64,000 bases of DNA from BOG-931 sp963761525 (GCA_963761525.1 CAVXHG010000002.1:496001-560000), one strand, 5' to 3'. Positions 35,728 through 44,914 are shown, numbered from the stretch's first letter. Translations and numbers: made by a program. The notes: generated by a model not told the origin, from the sequence alone.

Positions 35728-35800
35728 GCATGATCCGGAAAAAGCTTGCCCTCGGACTTGATCCGAGGGTGGCCTTCCGGTTTTCCGAAGGATCATGCTC
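35728..35800. repeat. Dispersed palindrome, GCATGATC...GATCATGC family, copy 2
   Basis: The ends GCATGATCCGGAAAAAG and TTCCGAAGGATCATGC are inverted. An extra hairpin CTCGGACTTGATCCGAG sits in the middle, so this copy is longer than those at 4869 and 53820. Confidence 0.72.
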
Positions 35801-35907
35801 CGACGAGTACCCAAGGTTCCGGCAAATCTAACCCCTTGGAAACGGCAGCGATCTGCCCTAAATGTGCCCCCGCTGGTGCCGACCCTTGGTCCGCCGGTAT
35901 CTGCGAT

Positions 35908-35984
35908 GGCGGGGTAGCTCAGCTGGTTAGAGCAGCGGAATCATAATCCGGAGGTCGGGGGTTCAAATCCCTCCCCCGCTACCA
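35908..35984 (+). tRNA. tRNA-Met (anticodon CAT)
   Basis: A 77-nt cloverleaf with encoded CCA. The acceptor stem is GGCGGGG / CCCCGCT, the D-arm GCTC...GAGC, and the anticodon loop ATCATAA has CAT at the centre. The T-arm GGGGG-TTCAAAT-CCCTC is complete. The G-U first pair and ordinary D-loop favour the elongator form. Remnants of a recombinase gene begin at its 3' end. Confidence 0.93.
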
Positions 35985-36178
35985 GTTTCCCCCCACACTC
36001 TTAATGCCGTGCGGAAAGGCTTTTTCGCCGATGAGTGCGCCGAGGCGGCCGCTGATTTCGATTTGAATGCTGCCGGGCTTGTCGCCCCGGCTCACGGTGA
36101 CGGTTTCGACCAGCTCGCGGATGGCTAGCGCATCGGCGTGGCCGGCGAAGCTGGGCCGGGTTGTGAAGCCGGCTATAG
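35979..36178 (-). pseudogene. C-terminal fragment of a serine site-specific recombinase
   Basis: Read on the minus strand, about 65 codons give AIRELVETVTVSRGDKPGSI followed by QIEISGRLGALIGEKAFPHG. This resembles the far C-terminus of large serine recombinases found in Hyphomicrobiales. No catalytic domain remains. Its stop codon (35979-35981) overlaps the 3' end of tRNA-Met, so it looks like the scar of an element that integrated at the tRNA. The family call is from memory of such tails and is moderate. Confidence 0.5.
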
Positions 36179-36360
36179 CACAGCCTCTGGAGCGGGTGGT
36201 TTGTAACCGAGCGATGAGTGCGGACGCACGGTGTTGTTAGCGGCGCCGCCAACCTTCGATGACGACCTTGGATTCCTCCGCCGCGATCCATTCGCGCACG
36301 GCCCTAGCAACAAACTCCGGGCCATTATCGGAGCGGACGTGCCGCACCCCTCGGTGCCGG
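36173..36360 (-). pseudogene. IS3-family (IS407-like) OrfB transposase fragments
   Basis: One frame reads HVRSDNGPEFVARAVREWIA then KVVIEGWRRR; the next frame gives NNTVRPHSSLGYKPPAPEAV. Both are hallmark pieces of the IS3 integrase core C-terminus. About 40 residues that normally lie between WIAA and VIEGWRR are missing, and a frameshift separates WRRR from NNTVRP. It is a dead remnant with no terminal repeats recognised. Confidence 0.75.
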
Positions 36361-36533
36361 GGCCAGTTCGCACGTCTACTGCCCAGGACAAAGCGATCCT
36401 TGGCCACTCTGTCCGATTTGCGAGAACCGCGAATCTCGAACGGTTCGCTTCTCACGACTGTTAATAAGTGGCATCATGATGAATACCGAAACAACGTTCC
36501 CTTCCCCCAATTGTTGTTGTCAGTTGAGTGCAC

Positions 36534-37448
36534 ATGTCTGACGAATTGCATTCTCTTTTGGCGCCACAACGCCAAACGGCAGTTGTCGATATCGGCGCAA
36601 GCGATTTAGGTGAAACCCCGCCGTACCAGCCATTGCTTGCCCTCGGGCTTGCGACATTGATCGGCTTTGAACCGCAACGGGAACTCTGCGAAAAACTTAA
36701 CGCTGCAAAAGGACCACTGCAAAATTATCTTCCGTATGCGGTCGGCGATGGCGGCAGACACACGTTCTATCGGACACGCTACCCAGGCATGTCTGGTTTA
36801 AAAAAGCCAAACGCACGGCGGCTCGACCAATTCATCCCCTTGGCAGAATGGGGCACGATCATTGGCGAGACCGAAATTCAGACACATCGCCTTGACGAAA
36901 TTGTTGAAGTTTCCGCCATCGATTTTCTCAAAATTGACGTTGAGGGCAGCGAGCTCGATGTTTTCCGTGCGGGTCGTCAAAAGTTGTCACAGGCTGTTGT
37001 GGTCTGGACCGAAGTCTCTTTTGTTCCGGTTTATGACGACCAGGCATTACTTGGGGACGTCGACGTTGAATTGCGCTCACTGGGGTTCCTGCCGCAATGT
37101 ATCAAAGGCATATTCAATCGCATGATCGCACCAATGTTACCGGTAGGGCAGAACATGTCGATGAATGGATTTCAACAAACACACGCCGTTGATATGATTT
37201 ATTGTCGTGACTTCGGGAAAATGGAAGTGATGACTGACGAGCAGCTTAAGCATTTGGCGCTCATCTCTCATCACTGCCTGGACGGCTATGACTTAGCATT
37301 TCGTTCTGTTGTCGAATTGGTGAAGCGCGGTACTTTGCCTGATGCCGCAAGGGATCAATACATAGATCTCATAAAACGAGAGGTTAACCGCAAGATGTCC
37401 CGACAGATGCCACATGACTTAATTCGATACCGTCTGGCTTCAGATTAG
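36534..37448 (+). CDS. FkbM family methyltransferase
   Basis: 304 residues. An FkbM-type SAM-dependent methyltransferase domain occupies roughly residues 15-170: AVVDIGASDLGE (SAM-binding), TLIGFEPQRELCE, and DFLKIDVEGSELDVFRAG, the most diagnostic block. FkbM proteins often O-methylate sugars in polysaccharides or lipids. ATG 36534 is taken, with GTG 36528 as an alternative; both ribosome-binding sites are weak. Codon use looks more A/T-rich than the neighbours, and the gene sits just after the tRNA-linked recombinase and IS remnants, so acquisition by transfer is plausible. Confidence 0.82.
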   Translation: MSDELHSLLAPQRQTAVVDIGASDLGETPPYQPLLALGLATLIGFEPQRELCEKLNAAKGPLQNYLPYAVGDGGRHTFYRTRYPGMSGLKKPNARRLDQFIPLAEWGTIIGETEIQTHRLDEIVEVSAIDFLKIDVEGSELDVFRAGRQKLSQAVVVWTEVSFVPVYDDQALLGDVDVELRSLGFLPQCIKGIFNRMIAPMLPVGQNMSMNGFQQTHAVDMIYCRDFGKMEVMTDEQLKHLALISHHCLDGYDLAFRSVVELVKRGTLPDAARDQYIDLIKREVNRKMSRQMPHDLIRYRLASD

Positions 37449-37596
37449 CTCCAGACCAAGTCGGGAAGACCGTCGCCGCCGGATCGGAAGCCGCGGCGGC
37501 ACGGCGGAATTCTTCTTGCGTCTGTTGCAAAAAAATTTCCCTGAGATTCCGAGCGTTCCGAACGGCTCCCCTCTGCTCCGTGCAACAGGAGTGCCG

Positions 37597-38896
37597 TCAG
37601 TTCGCAACGGCTTGCATCAAAGCGCCAATCTTTATTGTGGCAAAGTTTGAGAAGGTGTCGGACACCGCGTAAGGCAAGATGATCTGATCGGCGTGGCGCA
37701 TGGCGCCGCAGGTGTAGACAACGTTAGGCACGTAACCTTCGCGCTCGGTAGGTTCGGGGCGAACCAGCGGTTCGCGCGAGCGGGCGAGCACCTTGGATGG
37801 GTCCTTTTTGTCCAGGAGGACAGCTCCGATCGAATATTTTCTGACTGGACCCACTCCGTGTGTCAGCAGCAGCCAGCAGTCGTCCAGCTCGACAGGCGAG
37901 CCACAGTTACCAATCTGAACAAACTCCCACGGATATTCGGGCCGCAGGATGGGTTGACCACCCTCCCACGTGTAAAGGTCATCGGAATAGATCAGATACA
38001 GGTTTTCGTTGTCCTGCCGGCCGATCATCGCGTAGCGGCCGTCAATTTTCCGCGGAAAGAGTGCCATTCCCTTATTGCGGGCAGCCGACCCGCCGAGTGG
38101 CGTCATCCGAAAAGATCGAAAATCCGCGGTCTCGATCAGCTCGGAACGAATCGCCCTGCCGCTATACGCCGTGTAGGTCGCGTAGAACGTTTTTCTTTCA
38201 CCGTCGTCGAATTCCACAAAGCGGGCGTCCTCGATGCCGTTCGATTGGGAATCTGTAATCGGGAAGATCGTGCGTTCGCTCAGTTCCTCGTCATCGCGGA
38301 ATTCCACCTCGATAGCGTCGCCGTTTGGCGTTGGCGTACGGCAGCGGACTTTAGGAACCGACGCAAGACGCGCGGTCGGATCGACGGTAACGCTGCCATC
38401 GGCAGCTATAGCTACCGGACCGGAACGTGAGCGATGAAATATGTCCTTCGCCGACGGCGCGCAGACTCAAGATGAAACGGCAACCGTTTTCCGGCGCTCC
38501 GGTCTGATCGGGATGCCGGACAATACTCGGATTGAACAAGGCTGACGCTTCGAACGAGTATTCGTTGAGAAAATATGCGCCAATCAGGCGGCGTTGCGTC
38601 TTGTTCAATTCGGCGTGCGGCTCCAAGGCGTCTTCCATATCCTGGGCGCGCGCCTCGAAAATATCGATCAGATTCCTGTGGCGGCCTTCGAAGTTGTCGA
38701 GCACGTCACTTAGCTGTTGCGCGGCAGATTCGGCGTCGAGCCGAAGAACCCTGTCGACGATATGATTGGCCCGAACCTTGTCGGTGGGATTGAGATCTCG
38801 GGGCTCAGTTGCCGGCTTGAAAGGTCTGACGACGACCCTGGCCGGGTCCGGGCGCAGATACAGGCTCTGGCGGTTTACGAATCGGAGTTGAGACAA
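37597..38896 (-). pseudogene. GH130 family glycosidase/phosphorylase, broken by a one-base insertion near 38408-38412
   Basis: The upstream frame begins at TTG 38896 (MSQLRFVNRQSLYLRPDPAR), with CAGGGAG at good spacing, and runs to HISSLTFRSGS. Dropping one base near 38410 continues as IAADGSVTVDPTARLASVPK and then into the downstream frame (SNGIEDARFVEF, NKGMALFPRKIDGRYAMIGR, WEFVQIGNCGSPVELDDCWL). The 1300-bp span equals 433 codons plus one base. GH130 enzymes are five-bladed propellers that phosphorolyse or hydrolyse beta-mannosides. The start lies inside the end of the GT4 gene (92-bp overlap), so both should be one operon. Confidence 0.78.
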
Positions 38897-41225
38897 AGAG
38901 GCTCCCTGGCGCTGTTTGAGGCAGTATCGTGCGCGTGGCGTGACCGCCTATCAGCGGGGATGAGGCGCGCGATTGTCCAACCGCAATCATGCGCTTGAGC
39001 TGGCGAATCTCTACAAGACCCAAAAGATACGATAGCACCAATTCCGCGCCCTTGTTGCCATTAGCGCGGTCCGGATGAAGTCCGTCCGAACAACCGCCCG
39101 TTTCCGGATCGGTGAGCGCCACCTGGAGGTCGTTTTCGCCCAGAAACCATTCGAACGCGCGTAACGCTGCTGTTGGCCACTCCGTACCGTCGTCCGCTCG
39201 CCACGCGACAAGGCAAGCGGAGATTGTCGCCGCCGCCTCGACGGGTTGCTGATCGAACGCCTCCGGCTTCTGCCGGGGCCGCCCGAAGCTGTCGGTTCCG
39301 ACCGGCCTGAAATATCCCGACGATGTAGTCTGAAGCGCAGTGAGCCAGCGGAGCGATCGGAGGCCAACCTCGACGTACGATGGCGTGCGTGTCGTCAGTC
39401 CGGTTTGGATCAACGCCTGGGGAATCCGTGCATTGTCGTATGCCAGCGTTTCTTCGAACCAGACCCAGTCTTTGGTTTCCGTTGCCGAAATTAATGACAT
39501 CAATCTGTCGGCCAATAGTTTGCGGAGACGGTTGCCGAGAACGTCGCCACCGGCCAGTTTGCAATAAGCATCCAATGCCAACAGTGAGAACGCCCAGGCC
39601 CGCGGTGACGAGAAATGCTCGACCACCGGCAGCGCCATCTTGAACAATGCTTCCGCCCATTTGCGGCGAGATTGATCAGTGTCCGTTCGTGCGCATTCGG
39701 CCAGCGCCCAAAGCGTCCTGCCGTGACTGTCTTCCGAACCTTGTTGTTCCAGCCATTGGCGGTCGTAGCTCATGAAATTTCGAAACCGGCGGGTGTCCGG
39801 ATTCCAGGCGTGCTGGATGAATGCCGCAAAGCGATCCGTGACCGACTTGGACAACTGCGCCTCGCCGAAATTCGCAAGCATGCTTGAGAACAGCAGAGCG
39901 CGAGCGTTATCGTCGGCACAGTAGCCATGAGAGCGATCCGGCACCGAATGAACGGCGTGCTGGAGCATGCCGGTGCTGTCGCAGAGCGAAAGGAAATGCC
40001 CGACCCGAATGTCCGGTATGACGTGGCCATTTCTCACAGAGTTGGCCGCATCGATAGGAAGTACTATTCCAGGTCCGGTATTCGAATTCTCGGTATCGAA
40101 GGCGGTGAGATACCGCTTGGCGGTTTGCACCCACGTCATTGATCGGCTTGCCGCATAGGCGAGCTTACGCATCGAATCCCGGCGCACGTCGTTCGTCAAC
40201 AGACCGGCGATCTCCGTGCTCAAAGCCTTGGCGTCGCCAAAGGGAACCAGGACTCCGCAGCCGTCGCTCAGCAACTCCTTGGCATGCCAATAAGGTGTCG
40301 ATACCACCGCCTTTCCCAGCCCAAAACTGTACGCCAGTGTGCCCGAGGTCATCTGGGCTTCATTGAGATAGGGGGTCGTATAGACGTCGCACATTGAAAT
40401 GAAGTCGAGCAACGTCGCCTGATCCACGAACTGGTTGAAAAAGACGACATGGTTTTCGATGCCGAGGCTCCGTACGCGCGCCATCAGGCTCTCGCGATAG
40501 GCCTCGCCCTGTTGCCGCATCAGGTTCGGATGAGTAGCGCCGAGGATGACATAGAGGGCGTTCGGGCTGGATTTGATGATTTCCGGCATCGCATCGAGCG
40601 TGATCTCGACGCCTTTGTTTGGCGACAGGAGACCAAACGTCAGAATGATCATTTTGCCGGCGAGATCGAATTTCGCCTTGGCGTGATGCGTTTCAAGGAA
40701 AGGGAAGTCCGGTATTCCGTGCGGTATGACCTCGATCTTGCGAGGCGCCACATCGTGAACGGAGAGGAGAAATTCGCGCCCCTTTTCCGCCATCACGACG
40801 ACTTTTGCCGATTTGTCGATGATTTGGCGCATCACCTCCCGTTGAGGGCGTGTCGGTTTTGCCAACACCGTGTGGAGCGTTGTGACGACCGGCATCTGGA
40901 GGCGCGATAAAAGCTCGATAATGTTGCCACCGGCTTCACCGCCGAAAATCCCGTATTCGTGTTGAAGGGAAACAACATCAAATCCGGCATTATTCAAAAA
41001 TGCAGCCGCTCTGACGTAGTCGCCGATCGTTTCGTCATGGACCTCAAAGCGCACGGCCGACGGATAGTCATAGGTGCGGTCCGAATCCGTCATGGCGATA
41101 ACGCAAGTTTCAAGATCGGGCCGCGCCGATGCGACCGCGCGATGAAGATCGTGCGTAAAGGTGGCAATTCCGCAACGGCGCGGAAGATAGTTCCCGATAA
41201 AAGCAACGCGCTGAAGAGGTTTCAT
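38805..41225 (-). CDS. GT4 glycosyltransferase fused to a C-terminal alpha/alpha-toroid domain
   Basis: 806 residues. Residues 1-385 form a GT-B glycosyltransferase: NYLPRRCGIATFTHDLHRAV, VVSLQHEYGIFGGEAGG, FGLLSPNKGVEI and the nucleotide-sugar glutamate region around YLNEAQMTSGTLAYSFGLGK. Residues about 410-770 are helical and contain repeated aromatic motifs (DRSHGYCADDNARALLF, SEDSHGRTLWALAECA, FDQQPVEAAATISAC), like an alpha/alpha glycosidase-type barrel. This two-domain protein is often found beside GH130. It is cytosolic, 3' to manA with no gap and overlapping the GH130 start. A role in mannoside synthesis is inferred. Confidence 0.82.
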   Translation of the reverse strand: MKPLQRVAFIGNYLPRRCGIATFTHDLHRAVASARPDLETCVIAMTDSDRTYDYPSAVRFEVHDETIGDYVRAAAFLNNAGFDVVSLQHEYGIFGGEAGGNIIELLSRLQMPVVTTLHTVLAKPTRPQREVMRQIIDKSAKVVVMAEKGREFLLSVHDVAPRKIEVIPHGIPDFPFLETHHAKAKFDLAGKMIILTFGLLSPNKGVEITLDAMPEIIKSSPNALYVILGATHPNLMRQQGEAYRESLMARVRSLGIENHVVFFNQFVDQATLLDFISMCDVYTTPYLNEAQMTSGTLAYSFGLGKAVVSTPYWHAKELLSDGCGVLVPFGDAKALSTEIAGLLTNDVRRDSMRKLAYAASRSMTWVQTAKRYLTAFDTENSNTGPGIVLPIDAANSVRNGHVIPDIRVGHFLSLCDSTGMLQHAVHSVPDRSHGYCADDNARALLFSSMLANFGEAQLSKSVTDRFAAFIQHAWNPDTRRFRNFMSYDRQWLEQQGSEDSHGRTLWALAECARTDTDQSRRKWAEALFKMALPVVEHFSSPRAWAFSLLALDAYCKLAGGDVLGNRLRKLLADRLMSLISATETKDWVWFEETLAYDNARIPQALIQTGLTTRTPSYVEVGLRSLRWLTALQTTSSGYFRPVGTDSFGRPRQKPEAFDQQPVEAAATISACLVAWRADDGTEWPTAALRAFEWFLGENDLQVALTDPETGGCSDGLHPDRANGNKGAELVLSYLLGLVEIRQLKRMIAVGQSRASSPLIGGHATRTILPQTAPGSLFVSTPIRKPPEPVSAPGPGQGRRQTFQAGN

Positions 41226-42173
41226 TTAATAGCGTCCACCTGCGCCGACTTTTGTTTGCACGCCAGAGGTTGGCGTCGGGATTTCCCGTGCCCGCTCAAC
41301 GTCGATCAAGCCCGGCGCCGCGAGACGTTGCAGCAACTGCGGAACAGCGCCGCCGCCGGCGTACGCGACAAGGCCGGCAATTCCGATCGCGCCGGAGTGA
41401 ATGTCGATTTGATCCGATTGCGCAAAGAGGACATCGCCGGTGAGAACGTCGAATGATCCGGCAATGGCGCTGCCGCCAAGCACGAGAAACCAGGTCTCTC
41501 GCTCCGCTTCCATGCACCAAGAGGAGTTTGGCGCCAGATCGATCCGTTCGAAAACGAAGTATGGGTTGGAAACGAGAAGCTTCCGTTCGGCAGTCAGCTG
41601 GTTCGACCGCGTCTCAAACTTGACCGGCACGCCCGACGCTACCGCGATCGCGTCTTCAACGTGAAGTTCGCGCTCTCGCCCGTAATCGAACAGACGAAAA
41701 GTCACGTCGCTTCGCTGCTGAATTTCCGCAATGACGAGACCTGCGCCGATCGCGTGAATCGTCCCTGCAGCAACGGCAATGACGTCATTTGCCGACACAG
41801 GGTGCCAGGCGATGAGATCGGAGATCGAACCGTCGTCGACAGCCCCACGCAACTGCTGCGGCGTCAATTGCCGCTTCAGTCCTAAGGCAACCTTTGCCTC
41901 GGGCGCCGCACTTAGAACGTACCAGGCTTCGGTTTTGCCGTTTGGCAGTCCCATCAAATGCGCAAAGTCGTCGTCGGGATGGACCTGGATTGAAAGTGGC
42001 TGGCTTGTGAACAGCAGCTTGAGCAAGAGCGAAGGATCTACAGCCCCGATATCGGACCGCTCGTAGTGGATTTCGCCGATTGCTTTTTCGTGCGCAAGCG
42101 CGCGGCTCCAGGGACTCAAATCATCGACGCCCCAAGGTTTTGGTACGGCTCTCGCTCGCGCATGTTCGATCAC
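41226..42173 (-). CDS. manA: Class I mannose-6-phosphate isomerase
   Basis: 315 residues from GTG 42173, chosen because AGGTGG lies 6 bp upstream and the protein then opens VIEHARARAVPKPWGVDDLS as relatives do; ATG 42239 is the longest alternative. Zinc-site and active-site blocks are present: SIQVHPDDDFAH, LPNGKTEAWYVL, and VAAGTIHAIGAGLVIAEIQQ. The enzyme interconverts mannose-6-phosphate and fructose-6-phosphate. It is the first gene of a run with GT4 and GH130, which points to supply of activated mannose for them. Confidence 0.85.
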   Translation of the reverse strand: MIEHARARAVPKPWGVDDLSPWSRALAHEKAIGEIHYERSDIGAVDPSLLLKLLFTSQPLSIQVHPDDDFAHLMGLPNGKTEAWYVLSAAPEAKVALGLKRQLTPQQLRGAVDDGSISDLIAWHPVSANDVIAVAAGTIHAIGAGLVIAEIQQRSDVTFRLFDYGRERELHVEDAIAVASGVPVKFETRSNQLTAERKLLVSNPYFVFERIDLAPNSSWCMEAERETWFLVLGGSAIAGSFDVLTGDVLFAQSDQIDIHSGAIGIAGLVAYAGGGAVPQLLQRLAAPGLIDVERAREIPTPTSGVQTKVGAGGRY

Positions 42174-42646
42174 CGTAACCCACCTGATGTTAAGCCGAGA
42201 CGACGTAAGTTGATTGAAGACGCGCATCGACGTCGACAATCGCCGATGCCGGCAACGAAAAGTTACCGGCGCGAATGACCGACATTGATGGGCGATCGTG
42301 GATAAATGCGCAGCTTGATAAGAAACAGGGCAGACAATCGCTGGCGGCGAACATTGGCCGCAGGCTTTGAGCCTCTCTATCCGTGTTTACTTAGCTGTGT
42401 GTGAGCGAGGGCGAATTCAAGTCCAGCCCTCAAAATAGTCGAACTTTCAATGAGTTTCTTGCCGCCTGTCTTTCTGGAATATCACAGACAGGACTATTTG
42501 TGGCGCCTTTGGGCGCTCTGGTCCCGGCCGAATAGCTTCGTCCTGTGTCTACCGTCACAGCAACGATCCGGCTGCGAAGCCAAGCTCCATGATGACAGGG
42601 TCGCACGCAGAAGTGGCGTGCGATCCTTCCAGAGGGGAGCGACACC
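42174..42646. other. Intergenic stretch upstream of manA and the 60-residue membrane protein
   Basis: 473 bp with no supported gene; short open frames on both strands lack family features. A small stem-loop (CCTGTCT...AGACAGG) lies at 42467-42494. It should contain the divergent promoters of manA and the miniprotein gene. Confidence 0.5.
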
Positions 42647-42829
42647 ATGACGAAAAGCGTCAGATTGATGTGCCTTCCGTTAGGCCTGCTGATTGTCCTG
42701 TTTGCAGGCCTTCAATCCCGATCGATGTCTCCGCGCATGTACAATTTTCTCGAGAAGACCGCGGTGCTGATCGGCAACATCGCGATGTATGAAAACATGC
42801 CGGCGAGCGCCTTTGACTGGTCGTATTAA
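42647..42829 (+). CDS. Small single-pass membrane protein, unknown
   Basis: 60 residues. It has a basic start MTKSVRLM, one hydrophobic helix (CLPLGLLIVLFAGLQ), then a soluble tail with MYNFLEKTAVLIGN and MYENMPASAFDWSY. AGAGGGGAG lies 8 bp before the ATG, a strong ribosome-binding site, which is the main reason to trust it. The helix could also be an uncleaved signal. No family is recognised. It stops 4 bp into the tail end of the convergent enolase-superfamily gene. Confidence 0.6.
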   Translation: MTKSVRLMCLPLGLLIVLFAGLQSRSMSPRMYNFLEKTAVLIGNIAMYENMPASAFDWSY

Positions 42830-43932
42830 TTTTCCACGGCGCAATCGCGAAGCAGCTCCGGCTTGAAGGCGAGGCCGTGACCCGGACGTTCAGGCACGGT
42901 GATCATGCCGTTCACCACCGGTACCGGATCGACCCACAGATCTTCCGCAAGCCCCATGTCCTCGATCCAGATGCCATTCGGGATCGACGCGAGCAGTTGA
43001 ACGTTCAGCTCGGGAAACAGATGCGGCGCGATGCTCATGTTCCAGGTATCGGCGACGGTTGCGATCTTGCGCAACTCGGTCATGCCGCCGCGCATCGGAT
43101 CGGGCTGTAGAATCGGCAGCAGCGGATTTTCGAAGAACGGTTTGAGATCGAAGCGTGTGAAGTGCGTTTCGCCGCCGACGATGCGCAGGTCGAGCGCTTC
43201 GGCGATCCGCAGGTAGCCGGCGAAGTCGTCGGCCACCACCGGCTCTTCGAGCCAGTAAACGTCGTAATCCTGAAACTTGCGGCCCATCTGGATTGCGATA
43301 TCCGCAGTCCAGCCCATGTTGACGTCGATCATGATGTCGACGCTGGGGCCGAGAGCTTCGCGCATGCGTTTGACATTGTCGAGGTCGGCGGCGAGGTCAT
43401 CCGAGTGCGCGACCTGCATCTTGATCGCCTTGTAGCCGCGCTCCTTGTAGTGCAGCGCTTTCGCGATCATGCCGTCGCCGCCGGAACCGCGGAAACAACC
43501 CGAACCGTATGCGGGCATTTGGGTGCGATAGCTGCCCCACAACCGGTGCAGCGGCAGCTTGGCGGCTTTGCCGACGATATCCCACAGCGCGATATCGAGC
43601 GCCGACTGCGCCATGGTGGCGATACCGCCGCGGCCAAACGTGACCGTGGTGTTCCACAGATGCTGCCAGATCGCTTCGACCGCGCTGGCGTCCTTGCCGA
43701 TGACGTTGGGGATGATGATCTCGTTGAGGCAGGCGATGATCGATTTGATGCCCGGCCGGAACAGGAACAGGTAGCCCATGCCGGTGATGCCGCCCTTGGT
43801 CTCGACATCGACCACCAGAAACGTGCGCGCATCGCCGAAGCGGTGACCCTTGAGCCACGGGCTTTGCGGCCACGGCACGCGCAGCGTGGTGAGGTGGACG
43901 GCAGTAATTGTCAGATCGGTCATGGCAAGCAT
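42826..43932 (-). CDS. Mandelate racemase/muconate lactonizing enzyme (enolase superfamily), sugar-acid dehydratase-like
   Basis: 368 residues. The capping domain covers residues 1-130 and the barrel the rest. Metal and catalytic positions are visible: YKAIKMQVAHSD, MIDVNMGW (first metal ligand), WLEEPVVADD (second), RIVGGETHFT (third), and APHLFPEL with the general-base histidine. These enzymes abstract a proton next to a carboxylate, usually to dehydrate or racemise sugar acids. Substrate is unknown. An ATG at 43923 is an alternative start. Confidence 0.85.
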   Translation of the reverse strand: MLAMTDLTITAVHLTTLRVPWPQSPWLKGHRFGDARTFLVVDVETKGGITGMGYLFLFRPGIKSIIACLNEIIIPNVIGKDASAVEAIWQHLWNTTVTFGRGGIATMAQSALDIALWDIVGKAAKLPLHRLWGSYRTQMPAYGSGCFRGSGGDGMIAKALHYKERGYKAIKMQVAHSDDLAADLDNVKRMREALGPSVDIMIDVNMGWTADIAIQMGRKFQDYDVYWLEEPVVADDFAGYLRIAEALDLRIVGGETHFTRFDLKPFFENPLLPILQPDPMRGGMTELRKIATVADTWNMSIAPHLFPELNVQLLASIPNGIWIEDMGLAEDLWVDPVPVVNGMITVPERPGHGLAFKPELLRDCAVEN

Positions 43933-44052
43933 TCACGGTTGGTGCGGCCGCCCGGCGCGGCGCGGCGTGAATGCTGCGAAAAGTCTTGCGCTACGTCAAT
44001 ACGACGTGCGGCGGCGTAAAATGCTCTCGCGATCGACGTGGCAGCCAAACCC

Positions 44053-44092
44053 AAAAACATAGAGGCCGCCAACTGAGGCGGCCGTCTATGTT
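44053..44092 (-). terminator. Rho-independent terminator of the outer-membrane barrel gene
   Basis: A 15-bp stem with one mismatch (AACATAGAGGCCGCC / GGCGGCCGTCTATGTT). On the minus strand it ends in GTTTTTGG. It lies 37 bp after the stop at 44129. Confidence 0.78.
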
Positions 44093-44128
44093 CTCACTGG
44101 GCGGTGTGCTCATAAAACCTGATCCGGC

Positions 44129-44914
44129 TTACCACTTGTAAGCAAGACCAAGCAGCGCCGTATTGGTCTTCACGGATATGCTCGACGTTAGACCCGAGCC
44201 TGGTGCGGGCGGCAGAATATTCGTCACGTGGCCGAAGTCGGCATAGCGATATTCGACACGTACAAGCCAATGACCAGCGAGCGCTGTTTCAACGCCGGCA
44301 CCGACCGTCCAGCCTGCCTTGTCAGTCGACGAGGTGCCAGTGACAGGAATTGCGCAATAACCGCCGGGCGAACAGGTCGAGACAGTTTTGATTTCCTGCC
44401 AAGCCACCCCGCCGGTGCCGTAGAGTAACCAGGAAGGGTTGACGAGAACGCCCACTCGGCCGCGAATGCTCGCGTCCCAACCAAGCTTGGCCTTAGAAAA
44501 ATCGCTTCCCGCCGCCGCCGGGCCGACAATGCCTGCGGTGCCCGGAAACGGAGTGACCGTCTTGCTGCTATTTGCCCAGGCAATATCGCCTTCGAAACCG
44601 GCGAGCCAGGATGGCGCAATTCTCCAGTTGTATCCAAAATATCCACCGAGCCGGGCGCTGGTCGAGCCTATTTGAGCCGGATTGTTGACGTTATTGGGTA
44701 CGAACGGGCCTGGAAATCCGGGGGTGAAGGAAAGTGAATCCCATTGAACGTCCGACCAACGAGCGCCAACACTGGCGCCCGCATAAAAACCAGCCCACGG
44801 ATCGTAGGCTGCGTCTGGTGTTGTCGGTGCCTTAACCGCCATATCCGCCGCGTTCACGGGCGCAATCGATGCGAGCGCCAAGAGCACACTGCCCACAGCC
44901 AGAAAATTCTTCAC
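44129..44914 (-). CDS. Outer-membrane beta-barrel protein (Omp25/31-like)
   Basis: 261 residues. A Sec signal (MKNFLAVGSVLLALASIAPV then NAADMAVKAP) is followed by an eight-stranded barrel pattern: WAGFYAGASVGARWSD, LGGYFGYNWRIAPSWLAGFE, then SIRGRVGVLVNPSWLLYGTG, GWTVGAGVETALAGHWLVRV and a final ALLGLAYKW strand ending in an aromatic residue, as outer-membrane proteins do. This is the Omp31/RopB-type small barrel common in Rhizobiales; it gives envelope stability. It has its own terminator and lies alone. Confidence 0.88.
   Translation of the reverse strand: MKNFLAVGSVLLALASIAPVNAADMAVKAPTTPDAAYDPWAGFYAGASVGARWSDVQWDSLSFTPGFPGPFVPNNVNNPAQIGSTSARLGGYFGYNWRIAPSWLAGFEGDIAWANSSKTVTPFPGTAGIVGPAAAGSDFSKAKLGWDASIRGRVGVLVNPSWLLYGTGGVAWQEIKTVSTCSPGGYCAIPVTGTSSTDKAGWTVGAGVETALAGHWLVRVEYRYADFGHVTNILPPAPGSGLTSSISVKTNTALLGLAYKW

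Noticed and set aside
42430..42650. Two overlapping short frames on opposite strands
   Set aside because: Neither has a ribosome-binding site, hydrophobic pattern or family feature.
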